Shown: positions 36,005-44,303 of the stretch, piece by piece
Position numbering within the stretch: position 1 is the stretch's first letter
How the letters are laid out: every line of letters begins with the position of its first letter
From: Chloracidobacterium sp. CP2_5A
GTDB lineage: Bacteria; Acidobacteriota; Blastocatellia; Chloracidobacteriales; Chloracidobacteriaceae
DNA length: 54,157 nucleotides
Assembly: GCA_002254845.1 (NCBI GenBank)
Contig: NKPT01000016.1
Coordinates: forward strand, 1 to 54,157
Direction: 5' to 3'
The notes under the pieces: generated by a model
Seen by the model: the letters and a program-made list of their open reading frames with translations, nothing else
What the model was told of the DNA's origin: nothing
Databases searched by the model: none
Program-made: the position numbers and the translations under genes

Positions 36005-37159
36005 ATGACTCCACACCGGACAGACCATCGCCTTTGGCGCGCGGGCTTGGCTCTGAGCGCGTTTCTGGTCATCGCCGCGCTAGACGCAGGCGCTAGCGCC
36101 GCCGCCCAGGAGCGCAGCACCAGCGTCGGCGGCAGGCCAGCCGGCGGCGATGAAGCAGGCAAGCCCGTCAGCGGCGGCAGAAAGCGCGGCGGCGGAAAAC
36201 CCGCCCGTCCAACTGGGCCGACGGAACCGCCGTGTCCGGCAAGTCCGCTCGCGCCGACGGTCAGTTTGCCGTCCGAACAGCTTTCCGCCTTTGCCTTTGA
36301 AACCCCGCGCCTGGACGCCCAGGGCAACATCGTCGAAACGCTCAAAAAAGAAACCGTCCGCTTTACGGAAATCTTGAGTGACGGAATTGCGCTGGAACTC
36401 GTCGCTGTGCCGGGCGAGTGTTTCACCATGGGAGCGTCCAAAGACAACGCCGGCGAAAACGAGGGCCCGCCCATCCGATCGCGGGTACTCGGCTTTTACA
36501 TGGGACGGACGGAAGTCACCCAGGCGCAGTGGCGCATCGTCGCCGGCTGGCCGAAAGTCGAGCGCGACCTGCCGCCGGAGCCGTCCAAGCACAAAGGCGA
36601 CAACCTTCCCGTGGACAGCGTTACCTGGGACGAAGCCGTGGAGTTCTGCCGCCGGCTAACGAAAAAAACTGGCCGCCCCTACCGCCTGCCAACGGAAGCT
36701 GAATGGGAATACGCCTGCCGGGCGGGCGCGACGGGCATGTTCTCGTACGGGCCGGTTCTGACCGCGCGGCTTGAAAACTACGATAGCTCGTTGCCCTACG
36801 GCGACGAGCCGGCCGCGCCGGCCCGCAAGCAGCCGACGCCGGTCGGGTCGCTAGCTGTCAACGCCTTTGGGCTGGCCGATATGCACGGCAACGTCCGCGA
36901 GTGGTGTCTGGATGACTATACGCCGCGCCTGACCAGCGCCCACGCGTACGGCCGCCCGGCGCGCAATCAGCGCGCGGGGGAGGAAGGCCAGTCCCGCGCC
37001 ATCCGCGGCGGCTCGTGGGCGGCGCTGCCCGACGGCTGCCGCTGCTCCATACGGGATAGCCTCCACCGCGAGGATTTCCTCACCATTCTGGGCTTTCGCG
37101 TTGTACTAAGCGACCACTACGGCGACGGTCAACCGACGGGCGACAATGACGAGGAATAA
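36005..37159 (+). CDS. Secreted formylglycine-generating-enzyme-like (SUMF1) protein
   Basis: A 384-residue protein with a signal peptide (about 10-35, ending ASAAAQ), a basic Gly/Pro linker, and an FGE-sulfatase domain at about 120-375. The domain is marked by VPGECFTMGAS, the MGRTEVTQAQW segment, RLPTEAEWEYACRAG, GLADMHGNVREWCLDDY, IRGGSWAALPDGCR and GFRVVL. True FGE oxidises a sulfatase cysteine and uses two cysteines just after GGS(Y/W). Here the first is replaced (GGSWAAL) and only CRC remains further on, so canonical copper-oxidase activity is doubtful. The in-frame ATG at 36005 is chosen for the signal peptide. Confidence 0.8.
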   Translation: MTPHRTDHRLWRAGLALSAFLVIAALDAGASAAAQERSTSVGGRPAGGDEAGKPVSGGRKRGGGKPARPTGPTEPPCPASPLAPTVSLPSEQLSAFAFETPRLDAQGNIVETLKKETVRFTEILSDGIALELVAVPGECFTMGASKDNAGENEGPPIRSRVLGFYMGRTEVTQAQWRIVAGWPKVERDLPPEPSKHKGDNLPVDSVTWDEAVEFCRRLTKKTGRPYRLPTEAEWEYACRAGATGMFSYGPVLTARLENYDSSLPYGDEPAAPARKQPTPVGSLAVNAFGLADMHGNVREWCLDDYTPRLTSAHAYGRPARNQRAGEEGQSRAIRGGSWAALPDGCRCSIRDSLHREDFLTILGFRVVLSDHYGDGQPTGDNDEE

Positions 37160-37185
37160 AAACCGCATCGCCCCGACGCTCGCCG

Positions 37186-38349
37186 TCAGATTGGCGCTAA
37201 TCTGAGAGCCTGCCCCTTCGCATAAACAAACGCATCCTCCAGCGTTGGAAACTCGGCGGCAAAGCTTTCGTGTAACCCCCGGGCGACTTGCTCGATCGTC
37301 CAACCGGCATCGAGCTTGGTTAACAAGAAGAGTTGCGCCTGCCCGTGGACGCCGAGTCCTGGCGCGGCGTCGGACGCCAGCGGGCGTAGGCGCTCCGGCG
37401 TGGCCAACCAGCCTTCAAAGTCGGAGTGCCGAAATGTTCGGGACGCCCCGCCGACGCCCCGCCAGGTCACTTCCCAGCGCAGCAAGCTGCCGCCGCCGAT
37501 GGCGGTCAGGCTGACTTCAACCTCGTCTCCGGCCGTCACCGGCAGCGGCTCGGCGATAGGCAAACACAAATGTCCCCAACTAGTCGGCTCGCCGCAGGGA
37601 TCATTGGTAACGCTGACGGCAGCGGTCAGCGCGGCTCTGAACCAGCCGCCGACGCCCTGCATGAGGCCGGACTGACTCGCGCGAAACGTCGCTTTTCCAG
37701 CAATCCTTGGCAGCGTCGCGCCGGACAGCGCTTCGCCGGTCAGACTCAGCCGCTCATAGCATTGCCCCTCTGCCAGGAGATGTTGGGGGCGCAGCCGCCG
37801 CGCGTACTGTTGGTTTACAGCGAACGCCAGCCCGGATGAGAAGTCGAAACCGCAAACCGGCCGCCGCCAGACCGACAACGCCGGCTCCTCTTCCTCTGGC
37901 CACGCGATGGGGGCACAGTATAGCTCCAGCGCCTGCGGAATGACGCTTCCGCCGGGCTTGAGCCAGCGCCGGCAAGCGTTGTGGAGCGTTGGCAAAATCC
38001 TCTCTTCCGGGCCGTAGTTACCAATCGTTTCGGATACAATGACATCCGCCAGCTCCGGCAGCTCAGCTTGCTGAGATGGGCAGTTGATGAATGTCACCCG
38101 GTCAGCGTAGCCGTTTTGATGCAGGATCAGCTTTGCCAGCTCGATGATTGGGCCATCGTCAATCGCATAGACGCGGCGCGCGCCGGCGCGACAGGCAAAA
38201 AGCGTGAGAATCCCCGTGCCGCACCCAATATCCGCGACGACATCGCCCGACCGCACAGCCGATGCAATGGCGGATTGAAAGGCGCCTACCCGGCGCTCAT
38301 CGGCAATCAGCGAGGCGTGATAGGTCAGGGCGACGTAATCGGCGTACAT
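37186..38349 (-). CDS. Protein-arginine-methyltransferase-like SAM methyltransferase with PqqD-like tail
   Basis: From ATG 38349 the protein has 387 residues. An upstream in-frame start at 38451 would add 34 residues of poor quality. Residues 1-30 (MYADYVALTYHASLIADERR) resemble the PRMT N-terminal helix pattern. Motif I is VVADIGCGTGIL (37-48), post-I is YAIDD (61-65), and SETIGNYGPEE (106-116) corresponds to the double-E loop that binds the arginine guanidinium. About 165-320 form the beta-barrel-like substrate domain. The last 55 residues (AQLFLLTKLDAGWTIEQVARGL ... EDAFVYAKGQALRL) resemble the winged-helix PqqD/RRE fold that binds RiPP leaders, which is inference. It lies 3.3 kb from the lasso genes on the opposite strand. 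The substrate is unknown. Confidence 0.72.
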   Translation of the reverse strand: MYADYVALTYHASLIADERRVGAFQSAIASAVRSGDVVADIGCGTGILTLFACRAGARRVYAIDDGPIIELAKLILHQNGYADRVTFINCPSQQAELPELADVIVSETIGNYGPEERILPTLHNACRRWLKPGGSVIPQALELYCAPIAWPEEEEPALSVWRRPVCGFDFSSGLAFAVNQQYARRLRPQHLLAEGQCYERLSLTGEALSGATLPRIAGKATFRASQSGLMQGVGGWFRAALTAAVSVTNDPCGEPTSWGHLCLPIAEPLPVTAGDEVEVSLTAIGGGSLLRWEVTWRGVGGASRTFRHSDFEGWLATPERLRPLASDAAPGLGVHGQAQLFLLTKLDAGWTIEQVARGLHESFAAEFPTLEDAFVYAKGQALRLAPI

Positions 38350-38449
38350 AACACAAGCGCAGGCATAAGTTATTGGCGCTGTCCCCCCGGAACATAACCG
38401 CCTCGCCCGCTGGTCCACAAGGCAGATGAAAGCCGGGCAAACGCGCAGC

Positions 38450-38484
38450 AAAAAGCCGCCAGGCGATGGAACAAACCTGGCGGC
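38450..38484 (-). terminator. Rho-independent terminator after the SBBP gene
   Basis: GCCGCCAGG (38455-38463) and CCTGGCGGC (38476-38484) form a perfect 9-bp stem with a 12-base loop. AAAAA at 38450-38454 is the U-tract on the minus strand. It lies about 20 bases beyond the SBBP stop and separates that gene from the methyltransferase gene. Confidence 0.92.
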
Positions 38485-38502
38485 CGGGGTAAACCAATGC
38501 CG

Positions 38503-41319
38503 CTACGGCGTCAGCCGCACCGAGCCGAGGAAAGCGTCCTTGCGGTCGCTCGCGTTATTGGCGCGCGCCGACTGGAAAACGTTGAAGGGGATGGACGTCG
38601 GCGACAAGCAGTTAATTGGGCCAATCGACAATGGCGGCGCGGACGGCAGAAGAGCGTCCGTGTTCGTCGTGCCGGTGAAGAAGAGCGTGCCTGAGTTGCC
38701 TGTGCCAGCGACGAGATAGGGAGCGATGCCAAGCACATACTGTATCGGCTGCGCGCCGGAAACAAAGGTTCGCCCGCCGACATTGACCAGCGTTTGCAAG
38801 GTGGCGGGTAGATTCGTCCCGTCCTCGTTCACCGGCGAAATGCGAGCGAGAAATCCGCGCTCCGCGGGCACCGTCGGCGGCGGAGGTCCGCCGAAGGGCG
38901 TTGGATAGAGCATGTCCGAAACCGATGTCGGGCAGCCGGCGCTTGTTCCGACCGGCGTAAGCAAGGTGGCGCCGGAGCTGAAGCCGCCGACATACACAAT
39001 CGAGTTGCCCGGCCCGGATTGTTGGCTCGTCGCCAGCGCGTAGGCGTCATCGTCGCTAGGCGTGCCAAGGTAGCCGAAGTATTGCACGACGCGCGTTGGG
39101 CTGCTAAGGCTGTCATCCCACCTGATCTGCGTGACAAACGCGTCGCGCCCGCCCTTGTTGGCCGTCGAGAAGCCCCCGGAGCTTGGAACGCCAAAGCCGG
39201 CCGTCTGGGAATCCGTCAACCCAGCGACGTGAACGACATACCGGCTGTCGCCGTCCACCGTTCGGCGGCGCGCGTAAATCCCAATCCCCCAATCGTCGCC
39301 GCCGCCGCCGAGGTAGGTTGAAAAAGTCCGCGTCGGGCCAGTATTGCCTGAGAATATCGCCACAAAGGCGTCCACGCTGCCGGCGCGCGTCGAGCCGCTC
39401 ACCGCGCTTGACACCGCGCCAGAAGAAGCGTCAATGAAGCTCGACTCCGGATTGGAGAGCGTCAGGCCGGTGACGCCAACCCGCGGGGAGCCGCTGTTGA
39501 AGTTGGACACGCCGGTAATAGCGTCGTAGTCGCTCCCGCCAAAGTAGGTGAGATACCGACGCTGCGCCGAACCGCTGTTTAGCGCTGGGTTGAAGCGCCC
39601 CACGAAGCCGTCGCCGCCCCCGCCATAGACGCCGTCAAATACCGGTCCTGAGGCGCTGCCTGTCGGCAATGAGCCGGTCGTCTCTCCGCCAAGGACGAAC
39701 TGTTGCCCGTTGGTACTTTGCTGGGCGACGCAGGCCCACGCGATGTCATCGCCGGAGCCGCCGATGTAGGTGCCGTAGGCAACAGGGTCGGTTGTGATGT
39801 TGTCGGCCGCCACGTCAAGACAAAACGGCAAAAGCAGGGCGAAAGCGTCCGTCGCGCCGCCGCCAAATGTTGATTGGAACGTCGTCGGCGAACTGTCTCC
39901 GAGCCCTAACCGGCCGCAGGGGAAATCAGCGCTGGTCGTGTAGCCGACTAACACCGGCCCAGTCGAGGGACGGAAATAGCTGGAAGGCGTGGTCACCTCT
40001 TCGACGTCATTCTGGCTGGCGTTGACGCTGACAGCGGTGCACACGTCATCCCCGCTGCCGCCATAAATGACGACCGCCGCCAGCCCGCGCTCCGCGCCGC
40101 GGTCATCGTAGGTGAAGTTTGCATACATGCCGTTCGCGAAGTCATTCCACGGCGCAAAGCGCGAGGTAGCCGAAATATCTGTCAGCGATGTCGGTGCCGT
40201 CCCATCGGCGCGAAACTCAAACCGGGCCACGAAAATATCTACATCCGAGCTGGCGAACGGGTTGTTGGCGTTTGGTCCGGTCCCAACCGGAACTGGCAGC
40301 GAGGGACTGAACGTCGTGCCGCCAATGAAGACCGGAATGGTGTCGGGGGATGAAAAGACCGCGTCGCTGGTCGTCGCGCTGCGATTGTAGATGCGCCCGA
40401 CGGCGACGCCTACAGCTTGATCGTCTTGGCTGCCGCCAAAGTAGCTCGAATAAAACGGCAGCGCCGGGTCAATGACCAGCGCCAGATTGCGGTCGTACGC
40501 GCCGACTTCAAAAGACACATCGTTGCCGCTCAGCGCAAACCGCCCCGGCACAAGGCGTCGCTCGCCGGCGATTTCCTGATACAGCGTCGGCCTTTGCATC
40601 ACAACCGTCTGGCCGGCGACGAAGCACTGCAAATTCCCTTCGCGGTCGAGCGCAAGCCGGTCGGCGCCGTCGAAATGCAGCTGAATAGCGCTCGGATCGG
40701 CGCCCGGCGCGACGCGAAAATCATAGGTCAGTCGCTCATCCTTGGGGTAGTAAACAAGGTCTATCCCGGCATAGACGTTGTGGTAGACGACCTGGCGGTA
40801 GAGCGGCACGTTGCTCCGCCAGCTCGCGCGGTCGCCCTTGCAGTAGGACAGCTTGATGGGGCTGCGGACAAGGCCCTCCGACGGCGCGGGCGGGACGGGA
40901 CGACCCGTTTCGCGCTCGACGGGCTGCATCCGTAGCGCCCGGTAGATCGGACGCGACGCCGGCGCTTTCCGCCACATGGGATTTTGCGCCGCCTTTCCCT
41001 TCGGACGCCACAGCGGCTCGCGGACAACTTCAACCAGCATACAGGCTTCGGCGCGGTCGGTGAGGAACGCTTCGCCGCCGAACAGTTTGTAGCGGACGGG
41101 CTTAGCATGCTGACCAAGGTTTTCTTCAAATAACAGACGCCCAGTCGCGTTGTCAGCGGACACGGGCGTTGACGTAAGCGCCAGGCTGGTCGCTTTTGGC
41201 GACGGCCTTGGGATATCGCGGTCGGCGTTGATGACCACCGGCACTGAGGCAAAGGCGAAGAGGGGCGCGGCGGCGGTCGCCAGCCATCGTCGGAACAGAT
41301 GCAGCACGCTGGATTTCAT
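38503..41319 (-). CDS. Large secreted SBBP beta-propeller repeat protein
   Basis: A 938-residue exported protein. After a signal peptide (about 12-32) comes the conserved N-terminal module FEENLGQ...VRYKLFGGEAFLTDR, then RVAPGADPSAIQLHFDGADRL, as in DUF7948/SBBP proteins. The rest is a beta-propeller of SBBP repeats, each with a (Y/F)xxYxGGxxxDxAxxV core. Six are clear, for example SSYFGGSQDDQAVGVAVG, GTYIGGSGDDIAWACVA, LTYFGGSDYDAITGV and STYLGGGGDDWGIGIYA. Such proteins are secreted or surface-associated with unproven roles. The C-terminal 60 residues lack a recognised sorting domain. GAGGTGATT lies 13 bases upstream of the ATG. It is divergent from the lasso operon. Confidence 0.85.
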   Translation of the reverse strand: MKSSVLHLFRRWLATAAAPLFAFASVPVVINADRDIPRPSPKATSLALTSTPVSADNATGRLLFEENLGQHAKPVRYKLFGGEAFLTDRAEACMLVEVVREPLWRPKGKAAQNPMWRKAPASRPIYRALRMQPVERETGRPVPPAPSEGLVRSPIKLSYCKGDRASWRSNVPLYRQVVYHNVYAGIDLVYYPKDERLTYDFRVAPGADPSAIQLHFDGADRLALDREGNLQCFVAGQTVVMQRPTLYQEIAGERRLVPGRFALSGNDVSFEVGAYDRNLALVIDPALPFYSSYFGGSQDDQAVGVAVGRIYNRSATTSDAVFSSPDTIPVFIGGTTFSPSLPVPVGTGPNANNPFASSDVDIFVARFEFRADGTAPTSLTDISATSRFAPWNDFANGMYANFTYDDRGAERGLAAVVIYGGSGDDVCTAVSVNASQNDVEEVTTPSSYFRPSTGPVLVGYTTSADFPCGRLGLGDSSPTTFQSTFGGGATDAFALLLPFCLDVAADNITTDPVAYGTYIGGSGDDIAWACVAQQSTNGQQFVLGGETTGSLPTGSASGPVFDGVYGGGGDGFVGRFNPALNSGSAQRRYLTYFGGSDYDAITGVSNFNSGSPRVGVTGLTLSNPESSFIDASSGAVSSAVSGSTRAGSVDAFVAIFSGNTGPTRTFSTYLGGGGDDWGIGIYARRRTVDGDSRYVVHVAGLTDSQTAGFGVPSSGGFSTANKGGRDAFVTQIRWDDSLSSPTRVVQYFGYLGTPSDDDAYALATSQQSGPGNSIVYVGGFSSGATLLTPVGTSAGCPTSVSDMLYPTPFGGPPPPTVPAERGFLARISPVNEDGTNLPATLQTLVNVGGRTFVSGAQPIQYVLGIAPYLVAGTGNSGTLFFTGTTNTDALLPSAPPLSIGPINCLSPTSIPFNVFQSARANNASDRKDAFLGSVRLTP

Positions 41320-41669
41320 AATAATGGAATCACCTCGTGAAACTCGCAGGGATGTGGGCGTGACGGCGGACTATGCTATGCTCGATGGACGAAACGAACG
41401 GAACGTCTCAAAAAACACAGGGCGCTTGCTTTGTTCAGGATAACTATGTCGGCAGAGCCATACCCACATCATACCCACATTAAGCGGAGCGGTTGCAAAA
41501 AAACACAGCGCGCCGCAGGTTGTCTCTCCGCGATCGCTTTCCGCCGTCCCAACGCGGAAAGCTTGTAAATAAAACAAGCGAACTTCCGTACGCATTCCGC
41601 AGGGGCATAATGGAACGCCGCGCTAACCTTCTCAACACCCCCGATAGAAACCCGGAGAAGCAAACAGTC
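41320..41669 (+). promoter_or_regulatory. Divergent intergenic region and leader of the lasso operon
   Basis: These 350 bases separate the SBBP gene from the first lasso gene and hold no gene. They contain an 11-bp tandem repeat CATACCCACAT twice (41459-41480), an A-rich motif CAAAAAACACAG near 41409 repeated near 41494, and two hairpins in a row. The hairpins are GCTTTCCGC/GCGGAAAGC at 41536-41562 (9-bp stem, 9-base loop) and GCTTGT/ACAAGC at 41561-41579. They share two bases and so could be mutually exclusive. GGAGAAG at 41654-41660 is the ribosome-binding site of B1. No confident -35/-10 pair was identified. Confidence 0.6.
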
Positions 41670-41963
41670 ATGGTTGACCTTCGCTGCTGCGCCACAATTC
41701 CAAGTCACCTGATTGTCCGTTATATCGCTGACGAAGCTGTTTTGCTCAACTTGCTCACGGAGCGTTATTATACGCTTGATAGCGTGTCCTGTAGCATGCT
41801 GCGACAATCCACGAGGTGCGCCTCCCTAGCGCAGGCTATCGAGGCGTTGCTGGATGAATATGAGGTGGAGCGCGAGCGGCTTGTGGAGGATTTCACGACG
41901 TTTATCAATCAACTCTGTGAAGCCGGACTCATCGAGATTGTACCGCCGCCTCCGCTTCAGTAG
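41670..41963 (+). CDS. Lasso peptide B1 protein (PqqD-like RiPP recognition element)
   Basis: From ATG 41670 (GGAGAAG upstream) the protein has 97 residues, the normal size. An upstream extension to TTG 41493 has no support. It is a stand-alone PqqD-fold protein. The N-terminal beta strands (HLIVRYIADEAVLLNLLTERYYTLD, about 13-37) form the groove that binds the leader of the precursor. A winged-helix part follows (ASLAQAIEALLDEYEVERERLVEDFTTFINQLCEAGLIEIV, about 51-91). In split lasso systems B1 holds the leader and presents it to the B2 protease and the C cyclase. B2 starts 13 bases downstream. Confidence 0.88.
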   Translation: MVDLRCCATIPSHLIVRYIADEAVLLNLLTERYYTLDSVSCSMLRQSTRCASLAQAIEALLDEYEVERERLVEDFTTFINQLCEAGLIEIVPPPPLQ

Positions 41964-41976
41964 CAGCGACTGACTT

Positions 41977-42432
41977 ATGAACCGTCGCTTCCGCCAACTC
42001 AGAGCCTTCTGGCAGCTTCCGCTGGGCGACCGCGCCGGCCTTTTAGCAGCTTGGGGGCTGCTGCTGAGCATTGACGCCCTGTGCTGGCTCATGGGCGCTC
42101 GGTGCTGCTTGCGTTGGCTGAGGCGGGCGGCAGGCTTCCAGAAAACAGCGCGGCCGCCGGATAGCTGGGTCATCTGTCAAGCCGAACTCGTCAGCCGCGC
42201 GGCGCGACACACCCCGCGTCCGACGACCTGTCTGATTCGGGCGATGGCGTTGTGGTTTTTGCTGACACGGCGTGGCGTCGCCTGCGACATCATCCTCGGC
42301 GTTCAAAAAAAAATGCGACATACGCTCGAAGCTCATGCCTGGGTTGAATGGAAGGGGCGGCCGTTGCTGGAAACCGCTGATGTACGGCAACGTTACGCCG
42401 CTTTTGAGCGTCCCTTGTCATCCTTGCTGTGA
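41977..42432 (+). CDS. Lasso peptide B2 leader protease (transglutaminase-like)
   Basis: A 151-residue cysteine protease of the Transglut_core3 family. The catalytic Cys85 sits in RPTTCLIRAMAL and the His120 in LEAHAWVEW. Asp135 after the GRPLLETAD segment is a candidate for the third member. The N-terminal 50 residues (LPLGDRAGLLAAWGLLLSIDALCWLMG) form the helical region that docks with B1. It cleaves the leader after the residue following the conserved Thr, freeing the Ala amino group that the cyclase uses. The stop at 42432 lies seven bases before the cyclase GTG, so the genes are translationally coupled. Confidence 0.9.
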   Translation: MNRRFRQLRAFWQLPLGDRAGLLAAWGLLLSIDALCWLMGARCCLRWLRRAAGFQKTARPPDSWVICQAELVSRAARHTPRPTTCLIRAMALWFLLTRRGVACDIILGVQKKMRHTLEAHAWVEWKGRPLLETADVRQRYAAFERPLSSLL

Positions 42433-42439
42433 GCGACAG

Positions 42440-44272
42440 GTGAGCAGCTTTTTCGTCCTCGTCCAACCTGGTCCCCCCGCCGAGCCAGCGTTGACGGAGC
42501 GGTTGCTTCAGTCCTTAGCTTGGCGCGGACCCGACGGGCAGGAGCGGTGGCAGGACGCGCAGGTGGCGATGGGCTACGCCCACCTCCACGCGGACGATCT
42601 GACGCGGACGCCGCCGCCGCTCACGTTTGACCATCAGGTGTGGCTAGCAGCCGACATTCGGCTGGACGAGCGAGATGAACTGTGCCGCGCCCTCCAAGCG
42701 GCCGGTTTCGATGCCTCGCCCGCCGACTGCGACGCTAAGCTGCTTTGGCGGGCGTACTGCGCGTGGGAAACGGATTGCCTGCGCCGTCTTCATGGCGACT
42801 TTGCCTTTGCGTTGTGGGACGCGCCGCGTCGGCGAATCTTCTGCGCGCGCGACCGCTTTGCCGTCAAGCCGCTGTACTACAGTCACCGGCCGCAACTGTT
42901 TTTGGCGGCGAGCGCGTTAGACACGATCTGCGCGCACCCGGAGACGCCGACCAGCATCCCCGACGACCTGGATGAATTCGCCGTCGCGGATTTTCTCATC
43001 CACGGTATGAAGATGGACGAAGACGGGACGTTTTTTCGCGCTGCCCGCCGGCTTCCGCGCGCGTATGCGTTGTGCTTGGAACGCGGGATGTTGCGGCAGT
43101 GGCGCTACTGGGACTGGCCGACTGATGGGCGCCTCCGGTATCGGCGCTTTCACGACTATGCGGAGCATTTTCAGGCGGCGCTGGGCGAAGCCGTGGCCGA
43201 CCGGCTGCGCGCGCCGCGAGCGGCGGTGTTTCTCAGCGGCGGTCTTGATTCCAACGTCGTGACAGCCGCCGCGCGACAGGCGTCGCCGACAACCGCGCTG
43301 CATGCCTTCACAAACGTCTTTGACTGGCTGATTCCCGATGATGAGCGACGTTTTGCGCAGATGGCGGCGCAGGCGCATGGCGTGCCAATAACCTTCATCG
43401 CCCATGACGATTGGCAGCCTTACGCGCCGCACCCGGAGGTGGCGCAACCGCCGCCAGAGCCAGTTCACGAGCCGTTTTGGAGCGGCATCATGGAAAGCTA
43501 CCGGCGAGCTGCCGCGTACGCCCGCGTGTTGTTGACGGGGCAGTGGGGCGACGAGGCGTTGGCGCAGGAAACCGCGCCGTACCTGCGCGAGCTGCTTGCG
43601 CAGCGTCGGATGGCGGCGCTTGGCAAAGCTCTTGCGGATTACTTCATCAGCGATGCGCGCAACGGCTTTTACGCGCTCCGCCGGCGGTTTAGCTGGGCGC
43701 GCCCGGCGGCCCCAAGCTCTGCGCTTCCCCAGTGGCTTGCGCCCGACTTTATCGAGCGATTGCGTCGCGCCGGCTACTTTGAACGTCAGGCGGACGAGCC
43801 GCCGATTCATCCTTGGCGCCGCTGCATGGTACAGGCGCTCAGTCGGGTTCACATGGCCAACGATCATGAGTACAGCGATCCGGCCTTTACCGGGGCGCTG
43901 GTCGAGATGCGCTATCCGTTGCTCGATCTGCGGGTCGTCGAGTTCCTCCTGGCAATCCCGACAGTTCCCGCTTGCTTAAACAAGCGGCTTTTTCGGGAAT
44001 TGCTCAAAAACCGTCTTCCGCGCGCCGTTGTCCAGCGGTCGAAAACCCCGCTGCGGCAGTTCCCCATCACCGGCTATATTCAACGACACGGCACAGACTG
44101 GGCGCGCCTGTCCGCTTCAGATCAAGCTCAACGCTGCCTAGCGCGCTTTGTAGCAAGCAACGCCTTGCGTCGAAAGCTTATTTGGAATCCACAACAAGAA
44201 GCACAATCTTTTGTTGACCTCAGCCCGCTAAGCTTATACAAGTGGATGCAATCAAAAGTTGCATCGACGTAA
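42440..44272 (+). CDS. Lasso peptide macrolactam cyclase C (asparagine-synthetase-like)
   Basis: GTG 42440, just after the B2 stop, gives 610 residues beginning SSFFVLVQPG. The ATG at 42272 would overlap B2 and add unrelated sequence. The N-terminal half (about 1-200) is a class II glutaminase-like domain (LAWRGPDGQ, GDFAFALWD, ARDRFAVKPLYY) without the Cys2 nucleophile, as expected for lasso cyclases, which do not use glutamine. The C-terminal half has the ATP-pyrophosphatase loop FLSGGLDSN (SGGLDS at 266-271). The enzyme adenylates the side-chain carboxylate of the ring Asp and joins it to the core N-terminus while the peptide is threaded. Length and position next to B1 and B2 rule out ordinary AsnB. 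Confidence 0.9.
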   Translation: MSSFFVLVQPGPPAEPALTERLLQSLAWRGPDGQERWQDAQVAMGYAHLHADDLTRTPPPLTFDHQVWLAADIRLDERDELCRALQAAGFDASPADCDAKLLWRAYCAWETDCLRRLHGDFAFALWDAPRRRIFCARDRFAVKPLYYSHRPQLFLAASALDTICAHPETPTSIPDDLDEFAVADFLIHGMKMDEDGTFFRAARRLPRAYALCLERGMLRQWRYWDWPTDGRLRYRRFHDYAEHFQAALGEAVADRLRAPRAAVFLSGGLDSNVVTAAARQASPTTALHAFTNVFDWLIPDDERRFAQMAAQAHGVPITFIAHDDWQPYAPHPEVAQPPPEPVHEPFWSGIMESYRRAAAYARVLLTGQWGDEALAQETAPYLRELLAQRRMAALGKALADYFISDARNGFYALRRRFSWARPAAPSSALPQWLAPDFIERLRRAGYFERQADEPPIHPWRRCMVQALSRVHMANDHEYSDPAFTGALVEMRYPLLDLRVVEFLLAIPTVPACLNKRLFRELLKNRLPRAVVQRSKTPLRQFPITGYIQRHGTDWARLSASDQAQRCLARFVASNALRRKLIWNPQQEAQSFVDLSPLSLYKWMQSKVAST

Positions 44273-44303
44273 GGCGTATCTTTTACTAACTTTGGAGCCC
44301 CGT

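Noticed and set aside
41493-41669. N-terminal extension of the lasso B1 protein to TTG 41493
   Set aside because: It would cover the leader hairpins and add 59 unrelated residues. ATG 41670 has GGAGAAG and gives the normal PqqD size.
42272-42439. N-terminal extension of the lasso cyclase to ATG 42272
   Set aside because: It overlaps B2 in another frame and adds residues that do not belong to the glutaminase-like domain. GTG 42440 fits.
42440-44272. Ordinary glutamine-dependent asparagine synthetase
   Set aside because: The Cys2 nucleophile is absent and the gene sits between a leader protease and a lasso precursor.
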